A stretch of DNA of 64,000 nt from positions 2,790,001 to 2,854,000 of the forward strand of contig OY782875.1 of the NCBI GenBank assembly GCA_963678565.1. Direction: 5' to 3'. The translations under genes and the position numbers were made by a program. This document shows, piece by piece, positions 38,613-46,778 of the stretch; positions within the stretch are counted from its first letter, which is position 1, and the number at the start of each line of letters is the position of its first letter. This DNA is from SKHV01 sp963678565 (GTDB lineage: Bacteria > Bacteroidota > Bacteroidia > Bacteroidales > Prolixibacteraceae). The notes beneath the pieces were generated by a model that did no database searches, was not told where the DNA came from, and worked only from the letters and a program-made list of their open reading frames with translations.

Positions 38613-38739
38613 AGCACAGTAAAACAGTTAAATCAATTAAGCACACCACCTAGCAAAATCGCACGCACACCCTATCAACAAAGGGTTTTAAAAAATAAAA
38701 GTGCCAAAATTCAATCAATAACCATTAAATTTTATAATT

Positions 38740-39366
38740 ATGGAAAATAATAAAGTATCTAAAAATTTCTCATCGAATAAGTATACACAGGCACAACTTA
38801 AAGTTAAAGCCGATCACATCATCGATGAAATGACCGACAATCCGCATTTTCCAACGCCCAGTCCAACTTTGGAAGTGCTTGCAAGCGCAAGTACCAACTA
38901 CGGAAATGCCTTGGAAAAAGCACAGAATGGCAACAAAGAAGACACGGTACTAAAAAACAATGCAAAAGAAGCACTAATTGCACTGTTGAAACAAATGGCC
39001 AATTATGTTCAAATGGCCAGCGAAGGCAACGAAGCCATTATTCTAAGCAGTGGTTTCGATGTCAATAAAAAGCCCTCTCTCATTGGTCCACTACCGAAAG
39101 CTACCAACTTAAAAGTAAGCATGGCACCCAATAGTGGCAGTGTTTTGTTAAGTTGCAAGGTGATTAAGAAAGCCCGTGTATATGTGTTTGAATATACCCA
39201 TGCGCCGGTAAACAACGATAGTGTTTGGACTAAAGCCGTATCGACGAAGCACAACACACAAATTGATGGCCTTAATAGTGGTCAGCAGTATGTATTTAGA
39301 GTGGCTGGTGCCGCCTCTGATCCTACACGCAATTGGAGCGATCAGATTAGTAGCTACGTTTTATAA
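38740..39366 (+). CDS. Fibronectin type III-like domain protein, unknown role
   Basis: The 208-residue protein has no signal peptide. A helical N-terminal half (about 1-110; ALIALLKQMANYVQMASEGNEAIILSSGF) is followed by an FN3-like domain (VYVFEYTHAP ... TQIDGLNSGQQYVFRVAGA). This two-part architecture occurs as small stand-alone proteins in marine Bacteroidota; function unknown. It directly follows the second 21-bp repeat block on the same strand. Confidence 0.7.
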   Translation: MENNKVSKNFSSNKYTQAQLKVKADHIIDEMTDNPHFPTPSPTLEVLASASTNYGNALEKAQNGNKEDTVLKNNAKEALIALLKQMANYVQMASEGNEAIILSSGFDVNKKPSLIGPLPKATNLKVSMAPNSGSVLLSCKVIKKARVYVFEYTHAPVNNDSVWTKAVSTKHNTQIDGLNSGQQYVFRVAGAASDPTRNWSDQISSYVL

Positions 39367-39667
39367 ACAATAGGGCACTTTTATTTTTTGCTTTTATTTT
39401 TTTGTGTATAATTTTGAGCATTAATCATAGAGGTTTTCGTTAGTTTCTTTTTGTTTTTGATTAGCTTCCTATTCCTTCTAAAAAAGTACCACCAAGGCCT
39501 CTCCTCTTGTCGAAGCTATTTCTTTCCGGTGGCTGAGCACTTCGACCAACTCAGTGACCACCTGTCGAAGCCTTTTACAATATGAAATACAACCTGAGCA
39601 ACCCGATTGTTGGATTTTTTTTAGTTTCAAATATTATCATTTAATCCATACGGTTTGTTTTAATTGG
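39367..39667. other. Intergenic stretch, no gene seen
   Basis: This low-complexity, T-rich sequence contains the dispersed-looking CACTTCGACCAACTCAGTGA hairpin. It leads into attC-like site 9 and no ORF is supported. Confidence 0.5.
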
Positions 39668-39799
39668 CTACAACGCTGATTATAAGCGCAGTACGGAATC
39701 AGAAGCACTTCACTTTCGATTTACCAATATCTTTGTTAATATTCAATACGTTTAATTTTATCACTTTCGCCCGCATTACGTTTATACAATGTTTTAGGC
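39668..39799 (-). repeat. attC-like site 9
   Basis: The left end is CTACAAC-G and the right end TTTAGGC. Arms AAGCGCAGTACGGAA and CGCCCGCATTACGTTTATAC pair imperfectly. The TAA of the nitrilase-GNAT gene lies inside the right end. Right-end complement TGCCTAA matches site 10's left end. Confidence 0.8.
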
Positions 39800-41026
39800 A
39801 GTTATTATTTCTTTTTCCATACAATGAAACGGGTATTCTCGTTCAGGAAAATTCACATTTCCACGTATGAAATATTTTCTTTTCTTATAAAAATCAAGCA
39901 CTCTTTTGTTTTGGGTGTAAGCATCTAATCTTATCGAAGAGTAGTTGTTTTCCTTTGCAAATTTCTCAGCAAAATCCATTAATTTTCTTGCATAGCCTTT
40001 CCCTTGATATTTTGGGTCAATTACTAATCTGTGAATGACTAATACTTTTGAGTTATCAAATTCCCAATTTATGGTTTCATATTCGGTTTCCTGTTCTTCG
40101 CTTATGTTAATTGCACCAATAATTTCTTTGTCGTTTTTTAAAACGAATAGAACATCTTTTTTCAAATCATTTTCAATTATTGAGCGAGTTGGATAATGGT
40201 TAGTCCATTGGTAAATTCCCTTATTCTCTAAATCATTTTTTCCGTTCAAGTAGATTTCAAAAAGTTGGTTTATCTCTGATAATTTGCCTTTTTCAATTGT
40301 TAGCTGTTCTTTCTCAGTTTTCTCTGTTAAGGTGTCGTAAATCAGTAATCCTTGATTATTGTCATCAAATTGTTCAATTAACTCACCTTTATTGTTCCAA
40401 ACAGCACTTTGTCCTACGCTCATAAAATTGTCACAATGCCCAACGCAATTTGACATCAATATTGGCGTGTTGAACTCGTTTGCAATTTGAGGAAAGTGTT
40501 TGTATGCTTTTTCAATTCCACCCTTTGGTTTGGCTACACTTGCTATGTATATATCAGCTCCTTGATTTTTTGCATTAAAAAAATGTTCTCGTTGCAATGT
40601 CTCATAGCAAATTCCTATTGCCATTTTTACTCCATTAATGGTTAAAAAAGGTTGGTTTTTGGCGCAAACGAAATAAGGTAACTCGTCCGAATGTAACATT
40701 TGTTTGGAATAAACTGTCTTTTCTTTATTTGGCTGAAAAATCAACATGCTGATATTTATTCCGTCCGTTGCTTTTGTCGGCATTCCAATTCCAATAGTTA
40801 TTTCATTTGTATTGGATATTTCCTGAAATGGACTAAAAATATTGCTTTCAATGTCTGTCGCTAGTTCTTTCGCTAAATCAGGTTCGTAGTTTGTAATTGA
40901 CAGTTCAGGAAACATTATCAAGTCAGCGTTTAATTTTATAGCACGCTCAATAAACTCCAAATGGTTTTCAATGTTCCTTTGGATATTCCCTTTTTCGGAT
41001 TTCGTTTGTGCAATGCAAATTTTCAT
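39794..41026 (-). CDS. Nitrilase-superfamily amidase fused to a GNAT acetyltransferase
   Basis: The protein is 410 residues. Residues 1 to about 240 form a carbon-nitrogen hydrolase with the full Glu-Lys-Cys triad: Glu41 in FPELS, Lys108 in YSKQM and Cys140 in GICYE. Residues from about 260 form a GNAT domain with the acetyl-CoA loop YQGKGYARKLM and C-terminal strand segments. The cytosolic bifunctional enzyme might hydrolyse an amide and acetylate an amine; the substrate is unknown. It fills one cassette and its stop lies inside attC-like site 9. Confidence 0.9.
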   Translation of the reverse strand: MKICIAQTKSEKGNIQRNIENHLEFIERAIKLNADLIMFPELSITNYEPDLAKELATDIESNIFSPFQEISNTNEITIGIGMPTKATDGINISMLIFQPNKEKTVYSKQMLHSDELPYFVCAKNQPFLTINGVKMAIGICYETLQREHFFNAKNQGADIYIASVAKPKGGIEKAYKHFPQIANEFNTPILMSNCVGHCDNFMSVGQSAVWNNKGELIEQFDDNNQGLLIYDTLTEKTEKEQLTIEKGKLSEINQLFEIYLNGKNDLENKGIYQWTNHYPTRSIIENDLKKDVLFVLKNDKEIIGAINISEEQETEYETINWEFDNSKVLVIHRLVIDPKYQGKGYARKLMDFAEKFAKENNYSSIRLDAYTQNKRVLDFYKKRKYFIRGNVNFPEREYPFHCMEKEIITA

Positions 41027-41048
41027 TTCTTGGGTCTTTTTTAATAAT

Positions 41049-41220
41049 GCCTAACGGAAAATTTTATGAGTAGTGGCAGATTGCGTGGTAGTTTCCTGTC
41101 AAACCGCTACGCAGTTTGAGCGGGCTACAAACCTTGATATTTAGCACTTTCCCTGCCATTACTTATACAAAACATAAGTTTGTAATATATTATATTTATA
41201 TATTATAATCAATGTTAGAC
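41049..41220 (-). repeat. attC-like site 10 with AT-rich insertion
   Basis: The left end is GCCTAAC-GG. Interior and arms match site 3 closely (GAGTAGTGGCAGATTGCG, GCCATTACTTATACAAAACAT). About 38 AT-rich bases then separate the arm from a right end GTTAGAC at 41,214-41,220. Without them the site would be about 134 bases. Confidence 0.75.
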
Positions 41221-41229
41221 TTTCGTACT

Positions 41230-42006
41230 TTATTTTTTCATTTCTTTTTCAATTATTTTATCAAACCTACTGTCCATACACACACTAATATCTGTTGTGA
41301 TAAATTTGCCGTTGTAGAATAAACTGAAAATAGTTGCGGGTGTTGGCGATTTTTGAGCTTCTTCCATATTCTCAAATTTTACAACTTCAAGATTTAGGTT
41401 TCGTTTCTTAACGACTTCAACTAATGAATTGGTAACGTGATATTCTGAAAAAGGACAGCGATTTGTAAAATAAACAGTCAAGCCATCCTTGTTGTCACAT
41501 TCTCCACTAGCAACAGATGCCTTAAACGTTGGCTGTTTTACATTTTTATTGAAACTTTTTACTAATAAGCTAAAACCATAAGGTAATTTTTCAACATCTT
41601 CAAAACCTTGCCTTAATAACCATTTCGTATCATTCATAAAATGGAATTTCTTTGTTCCGACAATGGTTACAAGTCCATCTTTGCCTTGAGCTTTGGCTTC
41701 ATCTTCCGCTTTTTTTAGCAAAGCCTTTGCATATCCATTACCTTTATATTTTCCTGCAACCCACATACAGCCTATAAACAAATGGTTTGGGGCGTCAATT
41801 GGCACCCACGCTTTTTCGGCATCGCAGTATTCTATAAATACTTTCGCTCTTGCATCTAATCGGTAGAATTTGTATCCGTGCTCAAACTCATTGGCAAGCC
41901 ATTGTTTCTTAAGTTCGTAGCTTTCTTTGCATTTTTTGTCCGAAATGGCACAACAAATATGCTCTTGTTTAATATTATCTTTATTGAGTTGTATAATTGT
42001 TTCCAT
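41230..42006 (-). CDS. YoaP-type GNAT acetyltransferase
   Basis: The 258-residue protein has a GNAT domain in the N-terminal 160 residues (IGCMWVAGKYKGNGYAKALLKKAEDEA acetyl-CoA loop). A thioredoxin-like YoaP C-terminal domain follows (GLTVYFTNRCPFSEYHV) with a single exposed Cys. It lies 6 bases downstream of an AraC/GyrI-like gene, forming a two-gene cassette. Regulator-plus-acetyltransferase suggests detoxification of a small molecule (inference). Confidence 0.85.
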   Translation of the reverse strand: METIIQLNKDNIKQEHICCAISDKKCKESYELKKQWLANEFEHGYKFYRLDARAKVFIEYCDAEKAWVPIDAPNHLFIGCMWVAGKYKGNGYAKALLKKAEDEAKAQGKDGLVTIVGTKKFHFMNDTKWLLRQGFEDVEKLPYGFSLLVKSFNKNVKQPTFKASVASGECDNKDGLTVYFTNRCPFSEYHVTNSLVEVVKKRNLNLEVVKFENMEEAQKSPTPATIFSLFYNGKFITTDISVCMDSRFDKIIEKEMKK

Positions 42007-42012
42007 AATCGT

Positions 42013-42903
42013 TTATTTTATCGGAATCCATAATTCTGTGATTGATTCAGGATTTTCAGGTCCATAATATTGCTTTCCATAGACTTCAAAATCTGCTCTT
42101 TTATCGAGTTTATATTTTGAGTTTGGCAACCAGGTACCATAAGCATAGTCAAACGAGAACTGAATGTTGTTCATTGTTCCTTTATGCTCAAATACGGCAT
42201 ATTTTCCACCTTTTATGGTTATCGCTTTTAAACCATCGGGAATAGTATTAAAATTATCAACTTCAACTGCTGCCCATTTTTCAAATTCCATATCTTCGGT
42301 GAAGTTCTCCATTTTAAATTCTGAATCGAATGGATGAATCTCATAACATCCAGCATCTATTTTGTTAGCGATTTCTTCCATTCTTGGCATAAAAGTACTC
42401 CATAACTGAGGAATATTATTATTGGCTAATGATGTTTTTACACTTATTCCAATTAATTTTTTCTTTTCTAAATCAATAATTTTTGGCTTCATAGTCACAT
42501 TACTTTTTAAATGATTTAACCTTTCAATTGTTAATCTTGCACGACCATAAGCAATTTGATTATTATTTAATTTACGATACTTCCCCGGGCTTGTATTGTA
42601 ATTTTTTTTGAATGAACGCGTGTAGGCTTCTTGTGATTCAAATTGAAAATCTAAAGCAATGTCAAATATGGAGGAATTGGAATTTATTAATTGTTTTGAC
42701 GACCTTGATATTCGTCGTTTGCGTAAATAATTTCCAACAGTTTCTCCTGTCATTGCTGTAAAAACCCTGATAAAATGATATTTTGAAAAATATGCTTTTT
42801 CTGCAATCATTTCAATCGTTAATTTTTCTTTCAAATTTTTCTCAATGAAATCGACAGCCTTTTCAATTCGTTCATAATAATCATTTTTAACTTTCTCGTG
42901 CAT
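42013..42903 (-). CDS. AraC-family regulator with GyrI-like effector domain
   Basis: Starting at ATG 42,903 (MHEKVKNDYYERIEKAVDFIE) gives 296 residues. The N-terminal double helix-turn-helix of AraC/XylS type spans about 8-105 (IAEKAYFSKYHFIRVF, AYTRSFKKNYNTSPGKYRK). The C-terminal GyrI/effector-binding domain (about 135-296) ends in YYGPENPESITELWIPIK. It probably binds a small hydrophobic ligand and controls the adjacent acetyltransferase gene. The longer frame upstream runs into attC-like site 11 and is rejected as start. Confidence 0.9.
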   Translation of the reverse strand: MHEKVKNDYYERIEKAVDFIEKNLKEKLTIEMIAEKAYFSKYHFIRVFTAMTGETVGNYLRKRRISRSSKQLINSNSSIFDIALDFQFESQEAYTRSFKKNYNTSPGKYRKLNNNQIAYGRARLTIERLNHLKSNVTMKPKIIDLEKKKLIGISVKTSLANNNIPQLWSTFMPRMEEIANKIDAGCYEIHPFDSEFKMENFTEDMEFEKWAAVEVDNFNTIPDGLKAITIKGGKYAVFEHKGTMNNIQFSFDYAYGTWLPNSKYKLDKRADFEVYGKQYYGPENPESITELWIPIK

Positions 42904-42974
42904 TGCAAAAGTATATGTAACTCTGTTTGTTTTTTTGATATTTATTGCGAAGTTATATCGTCGTTTAGTATGAA

Positions 42975-43104
42975 GCCTAACGGATGGCAATATGCGGAGG
43001 CCGGGATTTCGAAGCTCCAACTTGTCAAACCGTTACAATTTTGATTAAATGTACAAAAGTTTAAATTACCCACAATCCACGGCTTACGTATATGCGTGTT
43101 GTGC
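42975..43104 (-). repeat. attC-like site 11
   Basis: The left end is GCCTAAC-GG and the right end GTTGTGC, 130 bases. Arms GGCAATATGCGGAGGCCGGG and CCACGGCTTACGTATATGCG pair imperfectly. Right-end complement GCGCACAAC matches site 12's left end at 8 of 9 bases. Confidence 0.82.
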
Positions 43105-43251
43105 GCTGGCCATGCTCTATCGTATTATCAATCTGTCTCTGTGCATAAGCAGGACGGACTTGAAGGCTCTTTTGGCATTTTGGGGTTGAGGGTAAGCTTT
43201 GCGGGAATGCCAAATTTGCCTGAGAGTGAAGGGATGGTTTCTGTTTTACCT

Positions 43252-44115
43252 CTATCCAATTGGAATATAAATTTCACTCTCAGAATTTTCATTATATGGG
43301 CCTAAGCATTTCTCTCCGTAGTATTCAAAGTTAAATGGCTTATTTAAAATGTAATCAGTATTTGGCAGAAACTGATTATAAATGTATTTGTAGGTATAAC
43401 CAACTTTATTTGCCAGTCCCTTATGGATAAATCGTAAATATTTACCTGCAGGTATTGTTTTTATAACGAACAATGGATTTATATCCTCCAATTTCGACAC
43501 TTCAATTCCTATAAAAAAGTACATGCCATCTAAATCCTGATTATCTGACCAATATTGAACTTGATAGTATCTTTCTGGTTTTAGCACATTTTTTATTGTG
43601 CCAACTTCATTCATAAACAATCCCCATTCTTTGGACAAATCATTTATTTCATTGCCATTATGAACGAAAAATGAAGTTCCTACAAGTAGTTTTTCTGTAT
43701 TCTCAATTAGTTCCGGAGGTTCATTACGAAGTTTGTCTGATTGGTAAATGTAATCGGAAGTAATTGGTTTTAATAAAGGTAAGGTTGTCAATGAAAAACC
43801 TTTTCGTACTTCTGTTGGATTTATTTTAAATTGTTTTCGGAATGCTCGTGAAAATGATTCAGGGCTTCCAAATAGGTAATCATACGCAATATCAGTGATT
43901 TTTTTATTTGTATCTCGTAATTCTAATGCTGCTTCACTTAATCTTCTCTATTGAATATAGTTTTTGGGTGAAAACCCTGTTATACTTTGAAAAAGTCTGA
44001 TAAAATGATATAAGGAATAACAAACCTCTCTCGAAACCTCAAATACATTTATGTCATTTTTCAAGTTCGATTCAATAAATCGTGTTGATTTTAATATTAC
44101 TTCCTTATTGGTCAT
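43252..44115 (-). pseudogene. AraC/GyrI-like regulator interrupted by an in-frame TAG
   Basis: From ATG 44,115 the frame encodes an AraC-type helix-turn-helix (EVSREVCYSLYHFIRLFQSI). It stops at TAG, 43,948-43,950, immediately before RRLSEAALELRDTNKKITDI in the same frame. The protein then continues through the second helix-turn-helix and a GyrI-like domain to GPYNENSESEIYIPIG. One base change restores about 287 residues. It is similar in architecture to the intact regulator at 42,013. Its ATG overlaps the stop of the upstream gene (ATGA), a coupled operon. Confidence 0.85.
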
Positions 44116-44503
44116 ACTCTTATTTTATATGAATAGATAAGCCAATTAAGTAATTGATTATCGATTTGGTCAATTGAATTTATATTTATCCTATACGCTT
44201 TTAAATCCTCTGATGCCTTTGGAGGAAGATGAGCATGAAGCAACTTTTCATCGGTTAGTGAATGGTTGGAGCAAAAGCAAATAGCAATATTATCACCCCA
44301 ACTCTTTCTAAATAAATTTCTATAAAAAGCATTTTGGATTCTTGTGTATAAAGCTTTATCATAGTTTTCCCAAACCGTAAAGAAAATTTTATTTCAGTTG
44401 CAAGTTTTTCCAATATAAATAGAACTGCATTTTTGAAAAAAAGACTATCGCCACTGAACTTTTCTCCCATTTCTGCTATTTGCTGATCTTGTTTGTTAGT
44501 CAT
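44113..44503 (-). pseudogene. Frameshifted gene of unknown function
   Basis: The frame from ATG 44,503 begins MTNKQDQQIAEMGEKFSGDS and runs 82 codons. Protein-like sequence continues better in another frame from about 44,390 (FTVWENYDKALYTRIQNAFY ... SWGDNIAICFCSNHSLTDEK) down to a TGA that overlaps the AraC ATG. A frameshift in the AAAATTTT stretch near 44,390 would join them into about 130 residues. No family recognised. It lies between the TrmO-like gene and the AraC pseudogene in one cassette. Confidence 0.65.
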
Positions 44504-44506
44504 AAT

Positions 44507-44983
44507 TTAGAAATTAAATTCATTTTGCCAATCAAACGCTCCAGCCTCTTCAGACCACTTTGGCCAATGCTTACACCAATCAGGAACGTCGCAATCTTTA
44601 ATTCTCTCAAGCATGTGATAAGGTTTAATATCCAAAATATCAGTACCTGTTTCAGCATCTATATAAGGCGTATATATTTTCCCTGCCTCCATATCAATTT
44701 GCAATACTTGTATAGTTGTAATCAGAATAGGATTAGGTCGTATTTCTGAACGTGTTCCAAAAACGCCCAATTTGTCTGAGCATTTTTTATATGGTTTATC
44801 AATTATCAACGATGCCCTATTTTGAGGAGTGTCGTATAGGTGCCCCCACCACACAACTTGTAAATATTTAAATCCACTAATGTTTGTAAGTCCAGGAATA
44901 AACTGTTTATCGAGTTGAATCGAACAAATACCATTCTCTGCATTTACTTTTCCAATTTTTTGAATCTTATATGTATTTCCCAT
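44507..44983 (-). CDS. TrmO/TsaA-domain protein
   Basis: The 158-residue protein has the TsaA/YaeB fold: IGKVNAENGICSIQLDKQFIPGLTNISGFKYLQVVWW, then GVFGTRSEIRPNPILITTIQVLQID and YIDAETGTDILDIKPYH. TrmO enzymes N6-methylate threonylcarbamoyl-adenosine in tRNA. Single-domain versions in accessory regions may have other substrates. It is the first gene of a three-gene cassette with two broken genes downstream. Confidence 0.85.
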   Translation of the reverse strand: MGNTYKIQKIGKVNAENGICSIQLDKQFIPGLTNISGFKYLQVVWWGHLYDTPQNRASLIIDKPYKKCSDKLGVFGTRSEIRPNPILITTIQVLQIDMEAGKIYTPYIDAETGTDILDIKPYHMLERIKDCDVPDWCKHWPKWSEEAGAFDWQNEFNF

Positions 44984-45134
44984 TTTTTAAGTCTTTAAAT
45001 TTAATTTCTTTTTTTTTACCGGTAATATGAGCAAAAATAGAAACCATGTAAGAATCAATCTTGACTGATATTGCGAATCTGAATATGATATTTGATTTAA
45101 ATTGCTATAAATCATCATCTATCTCGAAATGTGT

Positions 45135-45222
45135 GTGTGTAGGCAATAAAAACAAGTGTATGGAAGCGAAGGAACGGGCGTAGGACGGGCTGGAACACTC
45201 TTGTTTTTGTGCGTAGGCATAT
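45135..45222. repeat. Imperfect palindrome with GTGTGTAGGCA motif
   Basis: AAAAACAAG pairs with CTTGTTTTT around a GC-rich interior of about 50 bases (GGAACGGGCGTAGGACGGGC). GTGTGTAGGCA at the left is repeated as GTGCGTAGGCA at the right, and a related motif opens the palindrome at 36,783. It lies in the gene-free stretch 44,984-45,272. Confidence 0.55.
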
Positions 45223-45272
45223 TCTTTTTTAATCAGTTGTTAATTGTGAGTTGAGTCGTTTTTTTGGCTTGC

Positions 45273-45404
45273 GTACAACGTTGAGTGTATTATTTCGTAA
45301 GGGATTGCGGGCTTCAAACCTATCAAACCGAGATTAAGTTTAAGCGGGCTACAAACCCTTGAATTCACAACTAATTCGGCTAATATTTTTATACATTGTT
45401 GTGC
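45273..45404 (-). repeat. attC-like site 12
   Basis: The left end is GTACAAC-G and the right end GTTGTGC, 132 bases. It is a chimera-like mixture of two interior subfamilies (GTAAGGGATTGCGGGCTTC with TTGAGCGGGCTACAAACC-like segments). Right-end complement AAGCACAAC is an exact 9-base match to site 13's left end. Confidence 0.87.
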
Positions 45405-45413
45405 TTTCGTTTT

Positions 45414-46025
45414 TTATAGATTGAATGATAATTTAATTCCTTCTGTAATCATTCCTGTTCCAAGTATAGCAAGGATTAGCCCCATTAATTTTCCTACTAC
45501 TGAAATCAAGTTTTGCCCAACTTTTTCTACTATTTTTTCACTGAAAATAAAGGCTACATAAGTTAGAAAAATAAGTATCGCGAAGATTGTGATGACAACT
45601 CCAATGTGTAAAAAATCTGCATTAGTAACACTATTCATAGCAGCAACTATAGTTCCAGGTCCTGCCAATATGGGAATTGCTAATGGTGAAATCGCAAGAT
45701 TATTATTACTTTCTGCATTATTCTGGTGCATTTTGGGCTTTTGAGACATAAGCATTTCAAAACCCACAAAAAATATCAGAATGCCACCTGTTATTTTGAA
45801 TGCAGGAATCGTAATTCCAAACATTTCAAAAATATATTTTCCCGCAACAACAAAAGAGACAACAATAATAAAAGCTGTAATTGTTCCTGTTCGGGCAATT
45901 TTCTTTTTATTTTCTTCTGTTTCGCCTTCTACAAGTCCCAAAAAAATTGGAGTGTTTGCAATTGGATTCATAATAGCAAAGAAACTCATAAATACTGTCA
46001 GAGCATAGGTAAATAAGTTTTCCAT
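45414..46025 (-). CDS. MarC-family integral membrane protein
   Basis: Starting at ATG 46,025 (MENLFTYALTVFMSFFAIMNP) gives 203 residues with six predicted helices. This is the MarC/UPF0056 family (IMNPIANTPIFLGL, LAISPLAIPILAGPGTI). A longer GTG-initiated frame would overlap attC-like site 13 and is less likely. The family's transport role is unsettled. Sole gene of its cassette. Confidence 0.9.
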   Translation of the reverse strand: MENLFTYALTVFMSFFAIMNPIANTPIFLGLVEGETEENKKKIARTGTITAFIIVVSFVVAGKYIFEMFGITIPAFKITGGILIFFVGFEMLMSQKPKMHQNNAESNNNLAISPLAIPILAGPGTIVAAMNSVTNADFLHIGVVITIFAILIFLTYVAFIFSEKIVEKVGQNLISVVGKLMGLILAILGTGMITEGIKLSFNL

Positions 46026-46096
46026 ATTGGTTATTTTATAATAATCTGTTTCTAATTTAGTTAAAATTGTACGGTCTTTGGAATTCCACAAATGAA

Positions 46097-46227
46097 GCAC
46101 AACGGATAGAGCTATGGAGCATTGCGATTTTCGGGATATTATCTATCAATCCAAAGAAAAGTTGAAGTGAGGCAGATACTTTCAAATATGCACCTCACTC
46201 GCAATGCTTTATGAGCCCATGTTAGTG
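46097..46227 (-). repeat. attC-like site 13
   Basis: The left end is GCACAAC-GG and the right end GTTAGTG, 131 bases. Arms AGCTATGGAGCATTGCGA and TCGCAATGCTTTATGAGCCC pair well. The partner site on the right has been destroyed by the IS remnant. Confidence 0.85.
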
Positions 46228-46233
46228 GCAGTT

Positions 46234-46581
46234 TTATTTTTTAAATACTGTTTTTCCGTCTTTGGTTAATTCAACATCGTTTCCCTTTCCCCTCAATTCG
46301 TAATTCGCATTTTTGTACCAAATACCCGATGCAGCCTTTTGTGCAACCAATTTAATGGTTTCTCCGTTAAAATTTATGGTTGCCGTTCCTTTTGTATTAT
46401 TGAATGTCATCTCCAATTTTTTTCCATCTTTGTCGGTTGACGAACTTTTTACAATGTCGTCATCAACTTCTTTAACTGATTCTATTAAAGTCGTTTCTGC
46501 TGTTTCTTGTTTTTGAGTTTTCTTACAAGCATTTATAAATAATACTGTCAGGATTGCAATTGTCAAAATTTTTCTTGTCAT
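46234..46581 (-). CDS. MliC-like lipoprotein (lysozyme-inhibitor fold)
   Basis: The 115-residue protein has a lipoprotein signal (MTRKILTIAILTVLFINAC, Cys19). The C-terminal 65 residues resemble the MliC/C-type lysozyme inhibitor barrel: LEMTFNNTKGTATINFNGE, then AASGIWYKNANYELRGKGND. MliC proteins block host or predator lysozymes; whether the inhibitory Ser-Gly loop is kept (AASG) is suggestive. Single-gene cassette. Confidence 0.8.
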   Translation of the reverse strand: MTRKILTIAILTVLFINACKKTQKQETAETTLIESVKEVDDDIVKSSSTDKDGKKLEMTFNNTKGTATINFNGETIKLVAQKAASGIWYKNANYELRGKGNDVELTKDGKTVFKK

Positions 46582-46645
46582 TTTCGTTGTTTAATTATTG
46601 TTGAAATTTGCTTAGTTTCTAGTTTTTCCACGTTCGCTCGAGAAA

Positions 46646-46732
46646 TGTCTAGTCCTAGAATACGGCTACAGGTTAAACATTGTGTTAAGTTACAATTTGA
46701 GACACCGAGTTTGGTGTTTTATACCCTAAAAT
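46646..46732 (-). mobile_element. IS3 left-end remnant
   Basis: About 87 bases match the left end of the complete IS at 24,872: first TGTCTAGTCCTAGAATACGG and the following 14 bases exactly, then divergent. They include the end of OrfB (minus strand GYKTPNSV). Everything else of the element is missing. Confidence 0.85.
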
Positions 46733-46767
46733 ACTGACCCTCTTATTAACTATACCGCGTGTTAGCG
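46733..46767 (-). repeat. attC-like site 14, right half only
   Basis: Only the right arm and GTTAGCG end survive next to the IS remnant. Its end complement AACCGCTAAC matches site 15's left end exactly over 10 bases, confirming it was a cassette boundary. Confidence 0.75.
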
Positions 46768-46778
46768 GTTTGTGCTTT

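Noticed and set aside
38342..38614. 90-residue ORF over the second 21-bp repeat block
   Set aside because: The open frame follows from the 21-base period; composition is low-complexity and block 1 has stops in the equivalent frame, so I treat it as a repeat, not a gene.
45414..46100. GTG start at 46,100 for the MarC gene
   Set aside because: It would begin inside attC-like site 13 and add a polar N-terminus not seen in MarC proteins; ATG 46,025 fits the family.
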